DNA from: an uncultured Lachnospiraceae bacterium
GTDB taxonomy: Bacteria > Bacillota > Clostridia > Lachnospirales > Lachnospiraceae
Assembly (NCBI GenBank): GCA_910579505.1
Contig: CAJTTZ010000011.1
Coordinates: forward strand, 76,821 to 140,820
DNA length: 64,000 nucleotides
Reading direction: 5' to 3'
Part shown: one piece after another, positions 24,565 to 32,876 of the stretch
Position numbering within the stretch: the stretch's first letter is position 1
Layout of the letters: every line of letters starts with the position of its first letter
Made by a program: the position numbers and the translations under genes
The notes under the pieces: generated by a model
The model's database searches: none
The model's input: only the letters and a program-made list of their open reading frames with translations
What the model was told of the DNA's origin: nothing

Positions 24565-24593
24565 TTGACAACAGGCAGGGCCCTGCCTATAAT
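24565..24593 (+). promoter_or_regulatory. Perfect-consensus promoter with a palindromic spacer
   Basis: TTGACA (24565-24570), 17-base spacer, TATAAT (24588-24593). The spacer is almost filled by the perfect 16-bp palindrome AGGCAGGGCCCTGCCT (24573-24588), an obvious operator position. It drives the carboxyltransferase gene through a leader of about 165 bases. Confidence 0.85.
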
Positions 24594-24628
24594 ATTTCTT
24601 GATAGTTTGAATATCAAAGTATTTTGGA

Positions 24629-24745
24629 TCAGCAGAGACAGAAGGGATCGGGTGCGTCGCCATGCTTGCATGAGCGACAGTGCACGAGACCTTATGGCGA
24701 GCGAAGCGAACGAGAAATGCGAAGCATTTCGAGTCGGCTGATCCG
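24629..24745 (+). other. Structured leader of the carboxyltransferase gene
   Basis: GGATCAGC and GCTGATCC close a region containing GTCGCCATGC-TT-GCATGAGCGAC and AAATGC-GAA-GCATTT hairpins. No T run follows the outer stem before the RBS, so it is a folded 5' UTR rather than an ordinary terminator. No known riboswitch class was recognised. Confidence 0.55.
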
Positions 24746-24765
24746 AATTTTTATGGAGGCGCCCT

Positions 24766-26382
24766 ATGAATTGGAATGAGGCAAACAGGGAACTGGACAG
24801 GAGAAGAGAAAAGGCTTTGCTTGGCGGTGGTCAGAGCAGGATTGACAAGCAGCACGCGAACGGGAAACTGACGGCGAGAGAGCGGATTGAGATGCTTCTT
24901 GACCCCGGTACGTTTGTGGAGGTGGACGGTTTTCTGGAGTCCCGCATCGACGACTTTGACCTGGACAAGAGACGTGTGCCCGGAGACGGTGTGGTGACGG
25001 GATATGGGGAGATCGACGGCAGACAGGTGTTTGTGGCGAGCGAGGACTTCACGGTGATCGGCGGTACGCTTGGCGAATACCATTCCTTTAAAATATGCCG
25101 GATTCAGGATATGGCAATGGAGATGAAGGCGCCCCTGATCTGTATAAACGACAGCGGCGGCGCGAGAATCGAGGAGGGTATTTCCTCCCTGAGCGGCTAT
25201 AGCGGGATGTTTTTACGTCATACAAAAGCGTCCGGGGTGATTCCGCAGATCGCGGTGATCCTTGGACCTTGTTCGGGCGGAGCCTGCTATGCGCCCGCCA
25301 TCTGCGACTTTATTTTTATGGTGAAGGATATCTCGAAAATGTTTATCACTGGACCGAACGTAGTGAAAACGGTCATCAATGAGGAAGTTTCGGTGGAGGA
25401 GCTGGGCGGCGCGCAGGTGCACGCGAAGAAGAGCGGCGTGTCCCACTTTACCTACGACACGGAAAACGAGTGCCTGATGGGTGTGAGAAAACTGCTTTCC
25501 TATCTGCCGAGCAACTGGACGGAGAGGCCTCCCGTGGTGAATACGCCCGAGCGGCAGAGCATTTCATCCAGAGTGGGCAGAGTGTTTGGCAGAGGCGAAG
25601 GAGCGAGGCAGGACAATGCGCTGAAAGCAAAAGCTGCCAAACTCAAGGATATCGTGCCGGATAATTCCCGCCATGCCTATGATGTGAAAGAGGTGATCGA
25701 CTGCATCGTGGACGAGGGAAGTTTCTTCGAGGTGCAAAAAGAATTTGCCACCAACGCGGTGGTGGGGTGGTGCCGTATGGAAGGCAAGGTTGTCGGGATT
25801 GTGGCGAACCAGCCGAACTCCATGGGCGGTTCCCTCGATTACCACGCTTCCGATAAAATAGCGCGGTTTATCCGTTTTTGTGACTGTTTTAACATACCGC
25901 TTGTCACCCTGATTGACGTGCCGGCCTTTCTGCCCGGGACAGCGCAGGAGCACAATGGCATCATCCGCCACGGCGCAAAGATACTTTTCGCCTACTCGGA
26001 GGCAACCGTGCCGAAGATTTCGCTGATTATGCGGAAGGCTTACGGCGGCGCTTATATCGCCATGAACTCTAAGGAAATGGGGGCGGATATCGTCTATGCA
26101 TGGCCCATCGCGGAGATCGCGGTGATGGGGGCGGACGGCGCGGTCAACATCGCCTTCAAGAGAAAGATCAAGGCGGCGGCAGACCCTGAAGCCATGCGTG
26201 CCCAGTGCAAGCAGGAGTACGAGGACAGATTCCTAAATCCCTACGTGGCTGCGTCCAGAGGCTACGTCAACGAGGTCATCAAACCCGAGGAGACGCGGGA
26301 AGCGCTGTTAAAGGCGCTGCGGGGATTGAAGAATAAGCAGATAGAAAATCCGAAGAAGAAACATGGAAATATACCGCTGTAA
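24766..26382 (+). CDS. Biotin-dependent acyl-CoA carboxyltransferase / decarboxylase subunit (MmdA/PccB type)
   Basis: 538 residues with the two crotonase-like carboxyltransferase domains. N-domain: GKLTARERIEMLLDPGTFVE, NDSGGARIEEGISSLSGY, GPCSGGACYAPAICDF. C-domain: FIRFCDCFNIPLVTLIDVPA, FLPGTAQEHNGIIRHGAK, KISLIMRKAYGGAYIAM. These enzymes move CO2 between carboxybiotin and acyl-CoA (propionyl/methylmalonyl-CoA or related). No biotin carrier, biotin carboxylase or membrane decarboxylase subunit is adjacent, so partners must lie elsewhere. RBS GGAGG at 24754-24758. Direction and acyl-CoA are not decided by the sequence. Confidence 0.92.
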   Translation: MNWNEANRELDRRREKALLGGGQSRIDKQHANGKLTARERIEMLLDPGTFVEVDGFLESRIDDFDLDKRRVPGDGVVTGYGEIDGRQVFVASEDFTVIGGTLGEYHSFKICRIQDMAMEMKAPLICINDSGGARIEEGISSLSGYSGMFLRHTKASGVIPQIAVILGPCSGGACYAPAICDFIFMVKDISKMFITGPNVVKTVINEEVSVEELGGAQVHAKKSGVSHFTYDTENECLMGVRKLLSYLPSNWTERPPVVNTPERQSISSRVGRVFGRGEGARQDNALKAKAAKLKDIVPDNSRHAYDVKEVIDCIVDEGSFFEVQKEFATNAVVGWCRMEGKVVGIVANQPNSMGGSLDYHASDKIARFIRFCDCFNIPLVTLIDVPAFLPGTAQEHNGIIRHGAKILFAYSEATVPKISLIMRKAYGGAYIAMNSKEMGADIVYAWPIAEIAVMGADGAVNIAFKRKIKAAADPEAMRAQCKQEYEDRFLNPYVAASRGYVNEVIKPEETREALLKALRGLKNKQIENPKKKHGNIPL

Positions 26383-26397
26383 TAGATAGCATAGGTA

Positions 26398-26513
26398 GCG
26401 CAGCATGATAGGGCATATCTGCCCGTCCCGAAGCACTGTTTGAGTGCCGAGCTTGCGAAGCGAGGTGGGCACGAGTTTGCGCAGGGACGACAGATTGCCC
26501 TATCATGCTGCGC
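26398..26513. repeat. 116-bp imperfect palindrome between convergent genes
   Basis: A perfect 18-bp outer stem (GCGCAGCATGATAGGGCA with its complement at 26496-26513), then TCTG/CAGA and CGTCCC/GGGACG, enclosing a GAGCTTGCGAAGCGAG-like centre. It does not end in a T run; a separate terminator follows at 26526. Confidence 0.8.
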
Positions 26514-26525
26514 CTCTACGAACCA

Positions 26526-26554
26526 AAAACAGCGGGTCATTGACCCGCTGTTTT
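26526..26554. terminator. Bidirectional terminator
   Basis: Perfect 13-bp stem AAAACAGCGGGTC / GACCCGCTGTTTT with loop ATT; A and T runs make it work in both directions, for the carboxyltransferase and the FliD-like gene. Confidence 0.9.
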
Positions 26555-26572
26555 GATATCCTTATATCCGTC

Positions 26573-27886
26573 CTAGCAATAACTGTTGAACATCATCCCG
26601 CTGTACGCGCTTGTGATATAGGGGCTTGCGAAGTTCTTGCCGGGATTCTTGTAAGCCACGATCACATTATTGACATAGTGCATCGGGTCCAGGGAGACCT
26701 GATTGGATTTGCGAAGGATGGAGTTTGTAAAGCCCTTCATAGAGGAGAACGCCTCCTTGGCATCTTCGCTGGTAGCCTTCTGCCGCAGCACGTTGTTGTC
26801 TACTTCCAACGTGCCGTCCAGGTTCAGGTTCAGTCCCGCGGAGGTGAGCCCCTTTGCGTAAACTCTTGCCACGCTGCTCATCTCATGGAACAGGCGGTCG
26901 CTTTTGGGCTGTACGCCGCTGTACTCGGAAACTGCATGCAGGAACGAGTTATATCCCCGTATCAGTGTGTTGATATTCTCGGCCAGTGATTCCACATCGG
27001 TCTTAATGCCGATAGAAGCGGTTTCCCCTTCCTCGCTGCTCACGCCCTTGAACTGTAATTCATAGGTGTGGTCTAAGGTGTAGTGGTTGTTGGTGGAAGA
27101 ATGCGCCTCCCCATCTACCAGGAAAGAAGCGTTCGTTGCCTGGGACGCGATATAGTCAAGCCCAAGATAATCCACCACGCCCGCTGTTTTACTGGTGCGC
27201 TGGTCAGATATGTGGAACTGCATCTTTTTGCCGTCTTTCAGTCCTGTGGCATCTGACTCCATCCGCAGGGCAGTGCCGCCGTTTCCGTCTTCAATGACCT
27301 GTGCCGACATGCCGATATTTGCATTGGTGATCAGCCGGGAAAGACGTGCCTGCACATCTTTGTTTGTGTCGCTTGCCTTGATGCTGAACTGAAATTCGTA
27401 GCTCAGATCCTCGATCCCTACGTCGAAAGAATACGTATTGGGAGCAAGCGCTGCCGGTTCGTCAGCGGGCAGGAACTTTCCCAGATTTACCTGTGACGAA
27501 GCGAGCTGGTTTACCTCGACCTCATAGGAAGGGAAGTCGTCGTCCGGCTTTTTGGAACCGATATACTTTGCGGTGACAATATCCTCATTGCTGGAGAAGG
27601 CTACTTTCTTATTCAGAAGCTCTTCCTCGTCAAGGCCGCCCAGAGACGCGATGGTATTGCGGAGCTCTCTGGCATTTTCCTTTATGCCCACTGCAAATTC
27701 CCGGGATTCTTTGCTGGTGTCCAGAATGAACAGGGGCGATTCCTTGTTCATCTTGACAATCGAATTGTATACGCTGCGAAGCTCACTTTTCTTATGCGTA
27801 TCATAAGGGGTGCTCGACTTCGGCGCATAGGTCGTCATATAGAAATTATAGACATTGGATAAATTATGGATGGTATTGTAAGCCAT
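26573..27886 (-). CDS. Orphan FliD-like (hook-associated protein 2) protein
   Basis: 437 residues. The central YEVEVNQLASSQVNLGKFL is the hallmark segment of the FliD N-terminal domain. Later segments (NINTLIRGYNSFLHAVSEY, LDGTLEVDNNVLRQKA) resemble the FliD C-terminal region, and the ends are helical as in filament-cap proteins. In flagellated bacteria FliD caps the filament. No flagellin, chaperone FliS or other flagellar gene is near, and there is no signal peptide. Start at 27886 (AAAGGAGGG site) rather than the open-frame start 27913. The minus-strand leader contains a hairpin at 27917-27955 closed by AGATACC/GGTATCT. Confidence 0.65.
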   Translation of the reverse strand: MAYNTIHNLSNVYNFYMTTYAPKSSTPYDTHKKSELRSVYNSIVKMNKESPLFILDTSKESREFAVGIKENARELRNTIASLGGLDEEELLNKKVAFSSNEDIVTAKYIGSKKPDDDFPSYEVEVNQLASSQVNLGKFLPADEPAALAPNTYSFDVGIEDLSYEFQFSIKASDTNKDVQARLSRLITNANIGMSAQVIEDGNGGTALRMESDATGLKDGKKMQFHISDQRTSKTAGVVDYLGLDYIASQATNASFLVDGEAHSSTNNHYTLDHTYELQFKGVSSEEGETASIGIKTDVESLAENINTLIRGYNSFLHAVSEYSGVQPKSDRLFHEMSSVARVYAKGLTSAGLNLNLDGTLEVDNNVLRQKATSEDAKEAFSSMKGFTNSILRKSNQVSLDPMHYVNNVIVAYKNPGKNFASPYITSAYSGMMFNSYC

Positions 27887-28248
27887 AAGCCCTCCTTTCT
27901 TCCGTGAAAGCATAACAGATACCTCCTGCGGCCATCCGTAGCCTGCAAGGTATCTTTTGTGGGCGTTTCTACCTAATATTATATTAGTGTCTTTATTTTA
28001 CCACTTTTTTCACGAAAAATGCAAGTATTTCCGTAGTTATTATATATATCGTATGAAGGGGGCATTTCATTAAGGGGTTTTATGAAAAAAGTGAGAGATT
28101 TGGGGGAGAAATTACAAAAAACGGTTGACTTAGGGCACACTGTATGATATATTGTGTGAGCGAGAACAGAATAAGGTCTTTTTTTTATGCTCAAAAAATG
28201 AGAGATACAAGATCAAACGAATCGTAATACAGGTGGAGGTGGCAAGAT
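27887..28248. other. Divergent intergenic region, 362 bases
   Basis: Holds the structured leader of the FliD-like gene (hairpin 27917-27955), an A+T-rich stretch with TAATATTATATTA (27973-27985) that could contain its minus-strand -10, and, at 28125, the promoter of rpmG. No coding sequence is apparent. Confidence 0.6.
28125..28153 (+). promoter_or_regulatory. Promoter of rpmG-secE-nusG
   Basis: TTGACT (28125-28130), 17-base spacer, TATATT (28148-28153). Confidence 0.75.
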
Positions 28249-28398
28249 ATGCGCACAAGAATCACATTGGCATGTACGGAGTGTAAACAGCGTAACTACA
28301 ATACGACAAAGGATAAGAAGACACATCCCGACAGGATGGAAATCAAGAAGTATTGCAGATTCTGCAAGAAGCATACCCTGCATAAGGAGACGAAATAA
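28249..28398 (+). CDS. rpmG: 50S ribosomal protein L33
   Basis: 49 residues. MRTRITLACTECKQRNY at the start, then a second Cys pair in KKYCRFCKKHTLHKETK. Four Cys in two CxxC pairs make this the zinc-binding form of L33. Strong site AGGTGGAGGTGG upstream. It heads the rpmG-secE-nusG operon, the usual order in Firmicutes. Confidence 0.97.
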   Translation: MRTRITLACTECKQRNYNTTKDKKTHPDRMEIKKYCRFCKKHTLHKETK

Positions 28399-28431
28399 GC
28401 GTTCGTCGGTTGAAAAAGGAGATATTGAACT

Positions 28432-28644
28432 ATGGCAGATTCAGCGAAAGCAGATAAGAAAGCAGTCAAATTTTTTGACGGCGTGAAGGCTGAGTTTAAG
28501 AAGATCAGCTGGCCTGATAAGGATTCTCTCCTGAAACAGTCTATTGCAGTCGTTGTTATTTCCCTCGTGGTAGGAGCGATTATCACAGTGTTGGATTTTG
28601 GTCTGCAGTACGGCGTGGAGTTCATTACTACACTGAAATTTTAA
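28432..28644 (+). CDS. secE: Preprotein translocase subunit SecE
   Basis: 70 residues with one C-terminal membrane helix (IAVVVISLVVGAIITVLDFG) preceded by the conserved amphipathic VKAEFKKISWPDKDSLLKQ. It clamps the two halves of SecY in the protein-export channel. Short single-helix form typical of Gram-positives. Lies 33 bases after rpmG with an AAAGGAG site. Confidence 0.97.
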   Translation: MADSAKADKKAVKFFDGVKAEFKKISWPDKDSLLKQSIAVVVISLVVGAIITVLDFGLQYGVEFITTLKF

Positions 28645-28683
28645 GACAGGTTCTTAATTTTTGGCAAGACAGGGAGGATCCGT

Positions 28684-29202
28684 ATGGCAGAGGCGAATTG
28701 GTATGTTGTGCATACTTATTCCGGGTATGAAAATAAGGTAAAAGCCAACATAGAAAAAACGATTGAAAACAGGCATCTGGAGGAAGAAATTCTGGAAGTC
28801 AGGGTGCCGATGCAGGACGTCACGGAGCTGAAGAACGGCGCGCGTAAGACCGTTCAGAAAAAGATGTTCCCGGGGTATGTTTTGATCAATATGATTATGA
28901 ATGATGACACCTGGTATGTCGTGAGAAACACGAGAGGTGTGACGGGATTCGTGGGACCGGGGAGTAAGCCTGTGCCGCTCACGGAGGCGGAGATGAAGCC
29001 TCTCGGCATCAAGGTAGAGAATATGAGTGTCGATTTCGCGGAAGGAGATACCATCGCGGTAGTTGCGGGCGTCTGGAAGGATACCGTGGGCGTTGTGCAG
29101 AGAATCGACTATGGCAAGCAGACGGCTACCATCAATGTGGAGCTGTTTGGAAGAGAGACTCCCGTGGAGATCAGCTTCGCGGAGGTCAGAAGTATGAGAT
29201 AA
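28684..29202 (+). CDS. nusG: Transcription termination/antitermination protein NusG
   Basis: 172 residues. N-terminal NGN domain (NWYVVHTYSGYENKVKANIE, PGYVLINM, TWYVVRNTRGVTGFVGPG) and a C-terminal KOW domain (FAEGDTIAVVAGVWKDTVGVV). Binds RNA polymerase and modulates pausing and coupling. Follows secE by 39 bases. Confidence 0.98.
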   Translation: MAEANWYVVHTYSGYENKVKANIEKTIENRHLEEEILEVRVPMQDVTELKNGARKTVQKKMFPGYVLINMIMNDDTWYVVRNTRGVTGFVGPGSKPVPLTEAEMKPLGIKVENMSVDFAEGDTIAVVAGVWKDTVGVVQRIDYGKQTATINVELFGRETPVEISFAEVRSMR

Positions 29203-29542
29203 CAGTTCAGCCAGAGCGAATCTTACGGGCAAACCGTGCTTGCACGAGTTTGACAGGAAGATGATGCTCTGAGGGAACGCCCGTACATGAGCAAAAAGAG
29301 TTGCGTAGCAACGGGAAGCGCTGAAAGCGCGTTTTGCGAATGGCGTGGGCTGAATTGTAGAATTGTAATGAGTATGGATATTTAACCCGCCTGCGGGCGG
29401 TTTAGGTATAGGTGGGAGCCGGTTAAAGCGGTTTAAACGCGTTGCGTTAAAACCCAAACCCGAGCTTGTCTCCGACAATCTCGTAATTTGCGGAAGACAG
29501 GTGGAATAGCGTCCGAACCACAATATTATAGGAGGTGCCGAA
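29203..29542 (+). other. nusG-rplK intergenic region with repeated hairpins, 340 bases
   Basis: No gene seen. 29206-29361 is a folded region closed by TTCAGCC / GGCTGAA, with ACGGGC/GCCCGT inside. Its inverted 3' part (about 29330-29362) resembles 51708-51737 (TTCAGC..ACGC..CCATTCGCAAAA). At 29420-29440 is CGGTTAAAGCGGTTTAAACGC, shared with the rplJ-rplL gap. GGTTTAAACGC pairs with GCGTTAAAACC (29444-29454), then an ACCCGAG ... CTCG hairpin. A leader controlling rplKA is plausible; no promoter is obvious. Confidence 0.6.
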
Positions 29543-29968
29543 ATGGCAAAGAAAGTAGAAGGATACATCAAGTTACAGATCCCTGCTGGTAAAGCAACAC
29601 CAGCGCCCCCGGTTGGTCCTGCTCTTGGTCAGCATGGGGTTAACATCGTTGAATTTACAAAACAGTTCAACGCAAGAACAGCCGACAAGGGTGATGTGAT
29701 CATCCCGGTTGTTATCACAGTGTATGCAGACAGAAGCTTCAGTTTTATCACGAAGACTCCCCCTGCTGCAGTACTCTTAAAGAAGGCATGCAACATCAAG
29801 TCTGGTTCCGCTACGCCTAACAAGGCAAAGGTGGCTACCATTTCCAAGGCAAAGCTCCAGGAGATCGCAGAGATGAAGATGCCTGATCTGAACGCGGCGA
29901 GCGTTGAGGCGGCAATGAGCATGATCGCCGGTACTGCGAGAAGTATGGGTATCACAGTAGAAGAGTAA
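29543..29968 (+). CDS. rplK: 50S ribosomal protein L11
   Basis: 141 residues. KLQIPAGKATPAPPVGPALGQHGVN and the C-terminal rRNA-binding part with SGSATPNKAKVATISKAKLQEIA are textbook L11, part of the GTPase-associated centre of the 50S subunit. RBS AGGAGGTG. Start unambiguous. Followed by rplA after 13 bases. Confidence 0.98.
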   Translation: MAKKVEGYIKLQIPAGKATPAPPVGPALGQHGVNIVEFTKQFNARTADKGDVIIPVVITVYADRSFSFITKTPPAAVLLKKACNIKSGSATPNKAKVATISKAKLQEIAEMKMPDLNAASVEAAMSMIAGTARSMGITVEE

Positions 29969-29981
29969 TGGAGGGTTCGAG

Positions 29982-30671
29982 ATGAAACACGGTAAAAAAT
30001 ATCAGGAGGCGGCTAAGCTGGTAGATCGTACTGTCCAGTATGACACAGCGGAAGCGATTGCCTTAGTGAAAAAGACAGCAACAGCAAAATTCGATGAGAC
30101 TGTAGAGGTTCATATCAGAACCGGGTGTGACGGCCGTCACGCGGAGCAGCAGATTCGTGGCGCGGTGGTACTGCCTAACGGAACCGGTAAGACGGTTCGC
30201 GTACTGGTATTTGCCAAGGGCGACAAGGTAAACGAGGCGGAGGCAGCGGGCGCTGACCATGTAGGCGGCGAGGAGCTGATCCCCAGGATTCAGAACGAAG
30301 GATGGCTTGATTTTGACGTGGTAGTGGCAACTCCCGATATGATGGGCGTTGTAGGACGTCTGGGTAAGGTGCTTGGTCCGAAAGGCCTGATGCCCAACCC
30401 GAAGGCAGGCACGGTTACCATGGACGTGGCGAAGGCGATCAGCGATATCAAAGCCGGTAAGATCGAATACAGACTGGATAAAGCGAACATCATCCACGTA
30501 CCTGTAGGCAAGACCTCTTTCGAGGAGAGCAAGCTTCAGGAGAACTTCAACGCGCTTATGGAGGCGATTGTCAAGGCAAAGCCCGCAGCGCTTAAGGGAC
30601 AGTATCTCAGAAGTATCACGCTGGCAACCACCATGGGCCCCGGCGTTAAGGTGAATGTGGCTAAGTATTAG
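29982..30671 (+). CDS. rplA: 50S ribosomal protein L1
   Basis: 229 residues. Seen: KKYQEAAKLVDRT, FDETVEVHIRTGCD, and the signature around GRLGKVLGPKGLMPNPKAGTV; the C-terminal TTMGPGVKVNVAKY is conserved. L1 forms the mobile stalk at the E site and in many bacteria represses its own operon by binding the leader. Here the operon is cut from rplJL by 12 kb of other genes. Confidence 0.98.
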   Translation: MKHGKKYQEAAKLVDRTVQYDTAEAIALVKKTATAKFDETVEVHIRTGCDGRHAEQQIRGAVVLPNGTGKTVRVLVFAKGDKVNEAEAAGADHVGGEELIPRIQNEGWLDFDVVVATPDMMGVVGRLGKVLGPKGLMPNPKAGTVTMDVAKAISDIKAGKIEYRLDKANIIHVPVGKTSFEESKLQENFNALMEAIVKAKPAALKGQYLRSITLATTMGPGVKVNVAKY

Positions 30672-30705
30672 AGTAAAAAGAACTTCTATATGGAAGCAGC
30701 GGACA

Positions 30706-30743
30706 AAACGGGCTTGGAAATGCGAAGCATTTCAAGCCCGTTT
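30706..30743. terminator. Bidirectional terminator after rplA
   Basis: AAACGGGCTTG(G)AAATGC pairs with GCATTTCAAGCCCGTTT (one bulged G) around a GAA loop; A and T runs on both sides. It abuts the stop of the convergent kinase gene. Confidence 0.85.
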
Positions 30744-30747
30744 ATGT

Positions 30748-32031
30748 TTATAAGGGCAGGGTCACGAGAAACAGCGCGCCGCCCGCTGGCGCGTCGGAGA
30801 CGGTAAGAGTCCCCCTGTGGGCCAAAACGATTTCTTTTGCCACTGCAAGCCCCAGACCGTGATGCCCTTTTTCCTGTCTGGCAGCGGGAGAATCGGGATT
30901 GACGCGGTAAAAGCGGTCGAAAACTTTCTCCTTTTCTCCGTCGGGAATGCCGGGACCGTTATCCTGTATGCCGATGGAAATTTCCTTTTCGTAAGAACCT
31001 TCGCCTATGAAGAAAAGTATCGTACTTCCGGCGGGCGTGTAAGACAGGGCGTTGTGCAGAAGAATATGACACACCTGTCGTATTCTCCCCTGATCGCAGG
31101 GACAGAGGGGCAGCTCGGATTCGGGAAGACGGATGGAGAGAAAGTGCCCGCTCTCAGTGGCAAGCGGCAGGAAGTTTTCGTATGTTTCGAGGAGAAGCGT
31201 CTGTAAATCTGTTTCTTCCATGCGAAGAACCAGCCCGTGGCTGTCCGCGCGGGATAGGGTGAGGAGCTGTTCCAGCATATCGGACATTTGTGCCCCTTCC
31301 CTTGCGATTACCTGAAAAAAAGATTTTTGTTCGGCGGCCGGCGCTTTTTCGCAGGCGGAGGCGTTTGAGAGAATGACCGCAAGCGGTGTGCGCAGTTCAT
31401 GGGAGACGCTGGCAATGAAACGGTTCTGGCTTTCCTGGGATGCGAGCAGGGGCTGCAAAAGCCGTCCAGTGAAATACCAGCAAAAGAGCGCGAGGAGACT
31501 GAGGGAGAAAAGAAAAAGGAAGAAATAGAGAAACAGACTGCTCCTGATGCGCCCGTAGAGCGGTCTTAAAGACTGCAGAAAACAGACTTGCAGAATGCTG
31601 TCGTCTTTAATCAGCTGCCTTTGATAATGGAGAACTTCGGGCAGGACGCCGTGCCTGCCAACCGAGACGCCGCCCGTTTTTTGGTAAGGATGCAGGGTGC
31701 GGCCGGCGGCCGGTGCGGAAAGGTAATAGGCGTATTCGGGGAAAAGCTGATTGGCGTGGTCGCCGTTGTGGAACAGCTCCGTCCCATTGTCCCACAGATA
31801 GATACGAAATCCGGCATTTTCTTCATGGGCGGCAAGCCAGCGGGAAGTGAGGACCGTCTGTTCGCTGATGGATTCAAACACAGTGTAGGACTGGCTTGTA
31901 AAAGAAGATAACTGCATGGAAAACTGCTGCCTTATGGAAAAATAAAAACAGACGCCGAGCAGGACAGCCAGCAGGAAGGATAGAACTGCAGTGAAAAGTT
32001 TGGTCAGCCGAAGCCGTACATCCTGATACAT
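30748..32031 (-). CDS. Sensor histidine kinase (HisKA/HATPase)
   Basis: 427 residues. Two hydrophobic helices (about 12-32 and 160-185) bracket an extracytoplasmic sensing region of about 125 residues. SQNRFIASVSHELRTPLAVIL is the HisKA box with the acceptor His, HNALSYTP the N box, and DNGPGIPDGEKEKVFDRFYR and HHGLGLAVAKEI the G boxes. RBS AAAGGAG. It lies downstream of the OmpR-family regulator and convergent with rplA; the pair probably controls the divergent solute-binding operon. Confidence 0.95.
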   Translation of the reverse strand: MYQDVRLRLTKLFTAVLSFLLAVLLGVCFYFSIRQQFSMQLSSFTSQSYTVFESISEQTVLTSRWLAAHEENAGFRIYLWDNGTELFHNGDHANQLFPEYAYYLSAPAAGRTLHPYQKTGGVSVGRHGVLPEVLHYQRQLIKDDSILQVCFLQSLRPLYGRIRSSLFLYFFLFLFSLSLLALFCWYFTGRLLQPLLASQESQNRFIASVSHELRTPLAVILSNASACEKAPAAEQKSFFQVIAREGAQMSDMLEQLLTLSRADSHGLVLRMEETDLQTLLLETYENFLPLATESGHFLSIRLPESELPLCPCDQGRIRQVCHILLHNALSYTPAGSTILFFIGEGSYEKEISIGIQDNGPGIPDGEKEKVFDRFYRVNPDSPAARQEKGHHGLGLAVAKEIVLAHRGTLTVSDAPAGGALFLVTLPL

Positions 32032-32077
32032 ATAAGCTCCTTTGCTTTTTTAAAACAACTCGATACATATACAGCTG

Positions 32078-32755
32078 TTATCCGCCGTTATATTCCAGAT
32101 GGTAACCGTGCCCGCGCCGGTTGACGATAGCGACGCGGCTGTCTAATGTCTTCAGACGCTTGCGCAGGAAGTAGATATAGTTGTCAAGATTGCTGCTTTC
32201 CACGGAAGTGTCCAGCCCCCACACCTTATGCAGCAGTACAGTGCGGTCGGTGGTCCTGCCGCCTGTCTGCAGAAGCAGACGCATCAAGTCGCCTTCCGTC
32301 TGGGAGAGGGCGCATTTTTTATCCCCGCACATAAGAATGTTTTCCGCGCTGTCCAAAGACAGGTCGCCGAAAGAAAGGGCGGTGTTCTCAAAGGCGTTTT
32401 TGCGGCGGAACAGGGAAGCGATTCTGGCGGAGAGCTCCGAGTAGGCGAAAGGTTTTACCAGATAGTCGTCCGCGCCCGCGTTTAGTCCCGCCACCCGGTC
32501 GTCCACTTCGCCGAGGGCGGATAGGATGATGACGGGAGTCAGGTTTTTCTCGGCGCGTATGCCGCGAAGAAGGTGCAGCCCGTCCGTGCCGGGCAGCATG
32601 CAGTCTAGCAGGATCAGGTCGTAAATGCCCTGCCTGATATACAGAACGGCCTCGCTGCCGTCATGACAGCAGTCAACGAGATGCCCCTCCCGCCGCAGTT
32701 GCCATGATACGGCGTGACATAAGTCTTTATCATCTTCAATGATCAGGATATTCAT
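32078..32755 (-). CDS. OmpR/PhoB family response regulator
   Basis: 225 residues. Receiver: acidic IIEDD, phospho-acceptor Asp in LILLDCMLPGTDG, Lys in VKPFAYSEL. C-terminal winged helix with KCALSQTEGDLMRLLL and the LDNYIYFLRKRL recognition helix region, ending in VNRRGHGYHLEY. Upstream are four 11-bp-phased YTAGA repeats, the kind of array this family binds as tandem dimers. Confidence 0.96.
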   Translation of the reverse strand: MNILIIEDDKDLCHAVSWQLRREGHLVDCCHDGSEAVLYIRQGIYDLILLDCMLPGTDGLHLLRGIRAEKNLTPVIILSALGEVDDRVAGLNAGADDYLVKPFAYSELSARIASLFRRKNAFENTALSFGDLSLDSAENILMCGDKKCALSQTEGDLMRLLLQTGGRTTDRTVLLHKVWGLDTSVESSNLDNYIYFLRKRLKTLDSRVAIVNRRGHGYHLEYNGG

Positions 32756-32826
32756 TTCGCAGCGTCCTCTTTTTCAACACTTTCGTGAACAGTTTACCAC
32801 ATTTAGTCTTTAAATAACTTCTAAAT

Positions 32827-32864
32827 TTAGAGATTTCCTAGAAACTTCTTAGAAGATATTTAGA
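32827..32864 (+). promoter_or_regulatory. Four-fold 11-bp-phased direct repeat, probable response-regulator site
   Basis: TTAGA 32827, CTAGA 32838, TTAGA 32849, TTAGA 32860: steps of exactly 11 bp. The array runs up to 12 bases before the -10 TATAAT (32877-32882), so it occupies the -35 region, where only AGATAT (32854-32859) is found. This is the arrangement of an OmpR-type class II activator site. Confidence 0.7.
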
Positions 32865-32876
32865 GGGAGATTTTAT

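Noticed and set aside
24573..24588. AGGCAGGGCCCTGCCT as a terminator
   Set aside because: It has no loop or T run and sits between -35 and -10 boxes, so an operator is the better reading.
28249..30671. Assignment to a Bacillus-type genome
   Set aside because: Gene order is common to Firmicutes, but acidic L10 tail, UUG-started fusA, PPi-type phosphofructokinase and ECF nucleoside set together point to Lachnospiraceae-like Clostridia.
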